64,000 bases of DNA from an uncultured Clostridia bacterium (lineage in GTDB: Bacteria; Bacillota; Clostridia; Christensenellales; CAG-314), in assembly GCA_947625115.1 (NCBI GenBank), contig CANQND010000005.1, positions 1 through 64,000 on the forward strand, given 5' to 3'. The notes below the pieces were generated by a model, which did not search any database, was not told the DNA's origin, and saw nothing but the letters and a program-made list of their open reading frames with translations. Position 1 is the first letter of the stretch. Every line of letters starts with the position of its first letter. A program made the translations under genes and the position numbers. Below are positions 61,201-64,000 of this stretch, in pieces.

Positions 61201-64000
61201 TCGTGGGGGCTTCCTGATCCACGCCCTGCGGCTTTGTTCCCTTGACCCAAGCCGCCATTTGCTCAAATGTGTAGTACCTCTTTGTGCGGCGGTCGTAAAC
61301 GCCCGGGGCAAAAGTGAGGTCGTCAAAGAGATAGTACTCCATATTGGCGGCGGAGTCTATCAAGGGGTTGACGCTGGTGTTGGCAGTGTTGTCGAACAGC
61401 AAAATGTCGCTATCGCTGAACGCCGAACCGCGATATGTCAAATTGGCTTGCGCCGCTTCGGTCAACTGCACTTCTGCCGTAGTCGGCTTGACGTAGATGT
61501 TGATCTTGGTGTCGAAAGCGAAGTTGTTTGCCGCGTAATATACGCCCGTGGCGGCAAATTCTTCTTTTTCGGTTTCGCCCGCGCCCGTATCCTCGATGTT
61601 GGCGGAGATGAATGTTACGGAGTACATTCCCGCGTGCATAACGCCGCCAACGTAGGTACCTACGCCTTGAATCTGCCCAGGTGCGCGGTGCAACGTCTGG
61701 TAACTTACGCCTGCGCCGCTGTGGGTGTTGAAATCGATGTCTTTGTTTTCTCCGAAAAACGCATTGGCGTAACGGAATTGCAACACATAACCTGTAAATT
61801 CACTTTTGGGAATGGCGTGGTATACCTTTGTTTGCGAATCGTACACTCTCAATATGCCGTTGTTTTTGAAGTCCGCACTAAGAATGGGATAGTAGTACTG
61901 ACCGCTGTACACAAAGTAGGATTGATTGCGTTCGTCGGCATAGCCTGGCGTACTGTTAGGTTGAATAAATCCGTCGCCCGACCAGTCTATTCCGTGAACT
62001 TCGTCCGACCCGCCCTCATCGTCGATAGTACCGTTACCGTTCCAATCCACGCCAACGCCGTTTTGCTCAGTGTTCCAACCCAATTCGCTGACGGGTCTGC
62101 CCTTGTAGTACAACTCACTGCTTGCTTCTACGCCCGTCTGATTGATCTTTATTTTGAAACTCGGGTTGTCGTAACGAGTACCGTTCGCCAAAAGGAAAGA
62201 GTATTCGCCCGCATAGGAAATACTGTTGTCCGTTGCCTTGATAGCATTTCGCGTCGCCGTACTACCTGATTTCTCATCGGGAAACGCACTCGCTCCGCCC
62301 TCTCCGTCAACGAAATCTCTGTCGCCGAGTTTGAAACGGAAGTTGGTTTCGGTAAACCCATTTTGAATAGTTCCGCTTGCGTCAATCGACCAATCCTTGA
62401 TCAGATCGCCTACATTATTCGGTTTGGCAGCATCGTATTTATGCGCCTCCACTTTCGTGACGCGCAACATACCGTACTCGCAAGTCAAGCCGCTGTAATT
62501 GTAGGAAATTCCGCCTGCCTCGCTGTAATCTTTGCTGTTTGCCTCATCTGCATTGATAGTTATTGCTTGGTCCTTTCCGCTTTTGTCCGTTCCCGTACCC
62601 GTAATGACCCAAACGATTTTTGTTGTCGCCGTTATATTCTTGGTGGTCAGTTCTCCTTCTCCCGAACTGTTGATTACTTGGTACTTTGAGTTATCCGAGG
62701 AGAAATAGACAAAGGCGTCCCGGTCGGGATTTGCTGTGGAATATCCCGAGGTGAACACAAGGTCGTCGCCGCTATCACCGACGGTAACGCCCACGTTTGC
62801 CACAATACCGTTGGCAAACAAAGCACCGCCGATACCAATCTTGGAATAACCGGTAAAGTTCGTTCCCAATGTGTCACCCACCAGACCGGGCAAAAATCCA
62901 CTTGCTACAAAACCGTATCCGAGGTGTACGTTATCGACATTACTGCCTGCCTTGTTGTTGTAAATTTGCAAAGAACCGCGAAATTTGAACGCGTGATTGG
63001 TAACGCCATCTGTCGTTCTCCAATATTGGTCTACCGCGCCCACTGCGGGGCTGACAAACACGCCGCCGCCGCCGAGAGAATAGGAATATGATGGATAGTC
63101 ACTATCTTTTGCTGTTCCCGTATTGACGGCCTCGTTGTCCGAAATTGTGACGCTATCCAAAATACCGAGCGTGTTGCCCGCCAAAGCAATGCCGCCGCCG
63201 CAACCTGTATATGACGGCTTTTTACCATCGAATGAAACTGCGTCGCTTGTTGACGCCGCCTTGTTGTGAACAATCTCGCCACCGTGGAAATTGCCGTAGC
63301 TGCTTTCCGCGAGGTTTACCGCGCCGCCACAGCCGTTTGCCGCCAAGTTGTACGCCAAAACGCCGCCGTACATGGTAAAAGGACAACCCGAGCCGCTACC
63401 GAGGTTGGTAACGCCGCCGCTATTGGCTTGGTTGTCGAGAACGTAGCCGTCGTAGACGGTGACAGCCGCTTTGGAACGCTGGTAAAATGCACCGCCAGCG
63501 CCACCGCCGTTTACATTGTTGCTGACGGTACCGCTATGCACAACAAGATCCGCCCACATTGAAAGGTTAAAACCGCCGCCAAGATTTTGCAAATTGATTT
63601 GAAAAGCAGACGGTAAATTTAGTTTGTTGCTACTGCTTGTGTATCCGCCTGTAATTGTGCCTTTGTGATTGGAAATATGAACGTTTTTGTCGTCGCTTTT
63701 GTATCCTGCCGTTGCGGCCAAGTCTTTGTCCGCGCCGTCTTTCGTTTCGATACGAGCAGAAGAGGCGTTTTCGTATGCCGTGCTGTCCATGATCTCCAAA
63801 CGGGCTTCGGAGCTGATGTGGAACACAGAACCGTAGTAGTTTGCCAAACTCGGGTTCAATGCACGGTCGATGGTGTGTCCGTTGAGGTCCAACACAATGT
63901 ACACGCCCGTGGGGACGTTGATACGTCCAAAGGAGAATGCGCAATTGTCGTTGAATACTTTATGGTCGCCGCTGTCATAGTCACAGCTGTTGCTTGCGAT
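46214..64000 (-). CDS. Giant surface protein (beta-helix-like N-terminal part, MBG/YDG repeats, CxxC modules, C-terminal TM); 5' end beyond window
   Basis: The frame is open to the window edge (the codon at 63904 is GTG, and 32 further open codons lie upstream); C-terminal TM VYIFGQIIILIVAAIVLNRKNKKK; repeated VYDG/YNG units. Confidence 0.85.
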   Translation of the reverse strand: MASNSCDYDSGDHKVFNDNCAFSFGRINVPTGVYIVLDLNGHTIDRALNPSLANYYGSVFHISSEARLEIMDSTAYENASSARIETKDGADKDLAATAGYKSDDKNVHISNHKGTITGGYTSSSNKLNLPSAFQINLQNLGGGFNLSMWADLVVHSGTVSNNVNGGGAGGAFYQRSKAAVTVYDGYVLDNQANSGGVTNLGSGSGCPFTMYGGVLAYNLAANGCGGAVNLAESSYGNFHGGEIVHNKAASTSDAVSFDGKKPSYTGCGGGIALAGNTLGILDSVTISDNEAVNTGTAKDSDYPSYSYSLGGGGVFVSPAVGAVDQYWRTTDGVTNHAFKFRGSLQIYNNKAGSNVDNVHLGYGFVASGFLPGLVGDTLGTNFTGYSKIGIGGALFANGIVANVGVTVGDSGDDLVFTSGYSTANPDRDAFVYFSSDNSKYQVINSSGEGELTTKNITATTKIVWVITGTGTDKSGKDQAITINADEANSKDYSEAGGISYNYSGLTCEYGMLRVTKVEAHKYDAAKPNNVGDLIKDWSIDASGTIQNGFTETNFRFKLGDRDFVDGEGGASAFPDEKSGSTATRNAIKATDNSISYAGEYSFLLANGTRYDNPSFKIKINQTGVEASSELYYKGRPVSELGWNTEQNGVGVDWNGNGTIDDEGGSDEVHGIDWSGDGFIQPNSTPGYADERNQSYFVYSGQYYYPILSADFKNNGILRVYDSQTKVYHAIPKSEFTGYVLQFRYANAFFGENKDIDFNTHSGAGVSYQTLHRAPGQIQGVGTYVGGVMHAGMYSVTFISANIEDTGAGETEKEEFAATGVYYAANNFAFDTKINIYVKPTTAEVQLTEAAQANLTYRGSAFSDSDILLFDNTANTSVNPLIDSAANMEYYLFDDLTFAPGVYDRRTKRYYTFEQMAAWVKGTKPQGVDQEAPTITFSGGEKFTTFENYEFPAKREEFDKDYKREYAYDTDAYLVYILDTQSAGNNLDYLHRVDGGPVNARHYVVVITLDLDADYTDYDYVFDQDSAQLVGLSNRTNGDTSGKTTYFWAFEFTVDPAVVTPYDFDVETPAPEANTSVTVSRHVTYNGLGQFQLPQLSFNAGVARQLVGSAAKVDGNKVDFNAAAKKIYANSALQYNDNFDFVVRYKIAEYGFDEETADVEKKTLDYKNVTVGADKQPTKLVARIYIPAWKENGVLTGATGNYTFDATVTNSDDFGTYYEITWEIDPVTVTLSLTVSYAYDGTSREDDYVPWEGEWQEGRDPDIRSGKVGYGVGGIWAARPGYPSHAEGFVFPFNILKDGKPVNLDNVGPEVGVGKNKYTISNAVYTFSDEAFLSNNVTFGGGVYTFDTGNADVGNYALSTLTSLSDDTTLVTHQNTAKLAINAGVVWIVAFDDNNGKPAEKGARPLYSSQGFNGSANTDGQYGNFVVNTTSSLSVNITPKDISEDNVFATDIQQTAAGKTLDGYDVDAQGYIPVQYGADSSTQQTTEAVSQLATFPYAGNSYVYRPLVKVAYYHYGVQGSTSDKESSRIEQLDGDDYSLDWADNNTVSNTGDHWTFAQVLVTGKNNYTGSLSVSFRIRPARIKISHVSHDVSSSFTGYDFNGDSDTTYCGYYFDRAAHQLQLSFENVEDYTVYGDILRTVRGETVSSVTKPVITIAEVTYGYTSKAVFDAIAYAKDGTGYFDERGNVKADKMDDLKALYTEIAPVDADVYYVAIALSNENYEFQADNDAFPLIKGADYGVSSNNLARGTFEIKPAEVSAKVTNPSETYNRLAHNANLSFTNSRDANVVPTLDQNEFSVTYSCGAQSGLAAVTDAGKYLGKINVNAHDWINQSALTAEHLTPEQQEKIAALSKPVNFVWTEGGEFDFEITAAEIVLNGFANGVYNAATQTAAIVFANNERNNDAVPVLKGALAGVLADEYTVTYGGAGLDGGFPKNAGTYTVTVSLANGAASNSNNVPNFKFVSADGTTVTADGNSVSANFTIDPATVSMQVSSSSINFDGKAHVPVFGGSNDEISFSFINTVNESVLPVAADFSVSYKYTPRGGSETSVEAANCIHVGSYVATVTLNNQNFIFGYTWGVDGVQEPNRDGTVSYTIMPRLLTLNDLHFVHNKVADVTPTVDDSKGTLDNTPYTGNSTKPTLKVVIAKGMVTDNLELTQDTNYTYMATADVNVGEVTLTVTGIDDYTGTLTITYHIDPAKVSVAVKGDASTTYNGYNQMMEFTFTNLDGNDVVPVWYNSDLTDYTVTYVHQASGDLHFATVTNRQGGPVHAGTYNVTVTVTDGNFQLTGNAKFTFTINKATLTLADFSSVVYNAEEQPVSGLIFNSDGFANRTLLPQADDYTITYDKDGDSSTPVNAGKYNVTVTLKNKDTATGTDVSADNAGRFCANDFEFAGATNNITKEYEITQAQVAANLGVTIQDWSDDGTKYQAGSTYAGNTYTNRYTGTQHTLLVNFVATGGGVTPKGEHESGTWKIVGNKATVTYDNYTVTIEFTASADGKFNDTTRVQAAGTYTLTIALNAAIDGNFDLINGTEFVYTITPATIVGSVDSISSSYDPDNNYKVETPDASNFSSELQKTYRFSGYVFNPTVKITSVTGVVADEGGNYKLSQVGTYTVYYTVTATDHNPLSGSFTVTVSNTSIYIDISRAAAITKVYGISDSDLLTAFWELVKTCNITTTSKDHPLNDTDQAVDWLQKHVTVSFQGESRSTAKLLEVGSYRVNLSATRTEDAGVSVQFRYNRGRDSVTSQIALVTITPKLVTASGATFSEKVYDGNAAAIVSSVGSFGVDEIVESDNVTLSASGVYNSANVSEASQITVTYTMGGADANNYTFDNKNGVSVKTTTATVADQKITPKSATVHWTDKSFTYSGKTPNFDLTKLAYYLTVDNKQVYLVVYVQGKGDASTFVNNGEYTLEVGSQQYGESGAAEAFSSNYTLENNTHNYTINKATITVSGMKVTSKVYNGTDECPIGNVTGSIFAGLFDEETPTLLKAVFDGVTAGGHNVTVYIRLPSDNYTLSGSREVVSGSVEGVKGDNLCSVTVFGTIDRKQLTVKGGFTVEDKVYDGNPTALVKYDDDKSTAVTGSTNLSGLVGSDDVKVTVTARFASANVLYSGAAVAPYTYKGQKSDAADRLELTFVLFGSDSGNYVLTAEPYSGETAVSATITRRTLNVSMTADSRTYNGKDDATVHVTLSGFISGEDNYLTTDTSDIVAHFNNKNVGQSKTVTAKITYAVVGDAAEHAGASKNYYFEATSLVASANVTPIVLDVSVKATFTDDREYDGTQNATPNNLEAIREAVLAKKIDGDTVNLNVTGVYNSKDVATADKITVTYTLTGADAGNYTLVDNHNTTVTTKWEDPEKTTGQILPKKVNVQWSDQEFTYSGKDHKFDLTKLAYYTTIDIDGGARVYLQVASYDKDGGSATDFVNAGEYMLKLVQADSKYQQYSDSVAGALDSNYELQGTLSHNYTIKQAEVTLTVTVPSKVYDGKDTCDKNKVVVSGKSGLFDGDLETVIKAVFKNVVVGRQNVEVYIELGANYRLGGDANPAEGEYDGRNVYVVTTTAEITKATLTIKGGFTVEDKVYDGNTTALVKYTNTDVTAVTGLTNLSGLVGSDDVKVTVTARFASANVLYSGAAVAPYTYKGQKSDAADRLELTFVLFGSDSGNYELDVENPYTGDPVSATITRRTLTPSMAASDKEYNGDDIADIEIKLNGFIQGEDGYLTVDLTGIEAHFDSKNVGQNKSVTVFFTYAIVKDEVKHEGASKNYYFEDTSLVASADVTPIVLEIGTKATFTDRKYDGTQNATPNNLEAIRKAVLSGIIHDDEVSLDVTGEYNTKNVATANNITVTYTLTGADAGNYTLVDNGGTKVTTKWTDPNKTAGKILPKQVELHWNDQEFTYRGQTPNFDLTKLAYYTTIDNDGSRTVYLKVATYDQDGTATKAFVDAGTYTFKLADESGYIEYLAGGGEVAFNSNYAFVEATTHNYTINQAEVTLTVAVLSKVYDGTDLCENNNVSISGRSGLFDGDLETVIKAVFKGVAVGRQNVDVYIKLGVNYRLGGDANLDTGEYDGQNVYVVTVASEITSKEVSVEWTIDGGSLVYNGTDQLGSIHASWEDVGGDKNTLGFKITTFNDAPYDLTTALHAGVYKVVADELDPEFAANYKLVNTEFSFTINKAKVKVVGIKVLNKEFDNNIIATVDISGVKFEIENKAELAVNELGLYGTDSLNVLASGVFDEPDIRKDHVVTVNVTLYGASVADYELADGQAVQTFENVEISSRVWIVDTNYGDEGSGWRWTKKGNTYEVELGIMQESNNAIKDVIKMAGESGVGGIVLTAHTKTDATCTTDGEIYFTATATYGSTTFSYEPGVRNYSEKTAIVPAFGHTWVLDTSKGTDGWTWSHDGGHTAQVHIVCETCGTEHALSATVDSPRYSAECTRDVYVTYTAIVRIYVQSQGDPFTVNDTIEGETQHTYTSSDVVTVPYTGHDWRIDTTDAADSDGDGWTWSEDFTRATVHFICNNCGEQHSTYTTSSIVNIPVGCENDGMDEATVTVTREAIVALLQRTDRDTFVFILDESLTARRTFNVVLATGHNWGEPVWNWQIEADGYSATATFECGNCHNKQDVVATVTNVIQPATCTEDGKQTYTATATPPVSKAGDPAPAAVSEDKVIAIPATGHHWYADASVNGNGWTWQEDGSGATLSLKCDCGETLLLTAETSMLNKQDVTCTEDGYTTYKGTLSESVARTQPNVTEKDVFDGVVWESTVQLQHIDALGHSWVVDVDYADSDNGWSWSQDGDGKWSAVLHLVCEHDGEHTMNVNAKVVAGEKTYPDCVSDGTITYTASVNLVNDDVNAYNVSAEEQTSQHVETIAPRGHSWVLDTDYTDSTRGWNWYDAANSVVAHFECEHDCGTALDVTVTTDNEATYTVSDRHGDVSLTVEVSGSIEVTKRDGTCTVGGGETRKVTINLEGSTFSNEHIVEERSPLGHSWVADTVTDESWQEGWEWTYSDGEWHATLHLRCERCGELLSFDGTVVAGTRKDPTCTAEGSQDYTAVAAVTVEFDGTNRSSFTETLPATGHKFVNEPDWVWNVDDSHYTVTATFTCSQCEATLTVVADTVGIVSQTLTLGDSAPSDYDVSGKIVVEAESTASCTEEGVVSLSVLLQVEGNSFSTSYRQENAVLGHVFDGEPEHHNVDGRHFHTYTCTRCGEGKLEEDCTFDEVVTEPTCEDDGYTTFTCARCGYSYTESGASATGHDYYVVWGEWNSETHTVEAELKCRKCEFSYKPEVTVTAEMLSPACEEDGERTYKASFVYDGTTYENENVLTETVPATGHNWTLDVSEGKSGWTWERDPASDKWTAKAHFKCTNDGCDEKQTLEADVNVKSQPATCTSDRLDILDARVSLDGVVYTASYTEYIEGTKTDHVFDRYVHVEEGGVHKHEIRCSICNELQKTEECTFETDKSDPTCTSGGYTRQKCTECGYVLSGSEKYFDAKGHAWTVNADAVEDTDGTADGWLWQLNEDGSYTVTVYLVCPDCGLEDSAVASVDSRVTVAPTCELQGTRVYTAVASKDGKEFTAELSADIPVDLDAHVWELDTDYPDSENGWIWTETDGKWTATAHFVCKNGCEATRSETDEEPDEVRTGEGSCTNPHTIVYTAEVVVDGQSYISTKVDYVAAESHNWIVDTSLGDDGWSWVGDPENGYTSASVHLKCTKCNDVQTVPTVITTNTIPATCQEGAYIVYTAYATLDGSPFYQSKQGARGEPSETHSWTVWTETKTPDCTNKGEEQRTCTVCGKTETRDIPARGHVWSEWTIDPNGKTESRHCQNCDVIETKVIGGDHLHVWSEEPTWQWSDDHSAATATFTCSICGNREIVDATVTSEDKGDYTTFTAMVEFEGETYSIKIDIANAAPSDNTDYGDFGPAVVYIFGQIIILIVAAIVLNRKNKKK
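53064..53216 (-). repeat. 153-bp block identical to 54612-54764 (offset 1548 bp = 516 codons) within the giant gene
   Basis: gtcaattccaaacgatctgccgcg...cccgctgaggtttgtt present in both copies without mismatch by eye. Confidence 0.85.
54612..54764 (-). repeat. Second copy of the 153-bp identical block
   Basis: See 53064-53216. Confidence 0.85.

Noticed and set aside
59882-62269. 795-aa plus-strand ORF opposite the giant gene
   Set aside because: Shadow ORF of the minus-strand surface protein gene.
1-64000. CRISPR arrays
   Set aside because: No regularly spaced direct repeats with unique spacers seen; repeats present are intragenic protein repeats.

Overview
The window looks like the chromosome of an uncultured Clostridia/Firmicutes-type bacterium; this taxonomic guess is inference from Spo0A-like, nnrD, DUF5685-like and NrdR-box features. 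Three blocks are visible. (1) ~1-8112: an integrated inovirus-like (filamentous ssDNA phage-like) element. It has a perfect-consensus promoter at the left edge, a collinear overlapping gene set (small binding protein, two N-terminal-TM proteins, a pIII-like 685-aa protein, a Zot/pI-like ATPase, an HUH rolling-circle Rep) and abuts the 3' end of tRNA-Ser(GGA). Its left end is outside the window. (2) ~8.7-46.2 kb: chromosomal genes, including two large repeat lipoproteins, trpS, leuS, asnS, tsaD, cysK, nnrD, trxB, a redoxin-fused nrdD with two NrdR boxes, an M32 carboxypeptidase, a P-type ATPase, a trpS/DUF5685-like/J-like/TM operon, and a stand-alone Spo0A DNA-binding-domain protein. (3) ~46.2-64 kb: one giant MBG/YDG-type surface protein gene (>5,900 codons, 5' end outside the window). 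The most interesting signals are non-coding. Within the phage there is a complete minus-strand cassette (sigma70 promoter, ~147-nt highly structured RNA, intrinsic terminator) that exactly fills the gap between the pIII-like gene and the Zot operon. There is also a very dense array of hairpins plus a terminator-like hairpin in front of rep, sharing a 10-nt complementarity with that RNA. A second orphan promoter-RNA-terminator unit (~108 nt, with a CCCUCCUU anti-SD-like segment) lies between nrdD and a ferredoxin gene. All assignments come from reading the sequence and translations; no searches were run.
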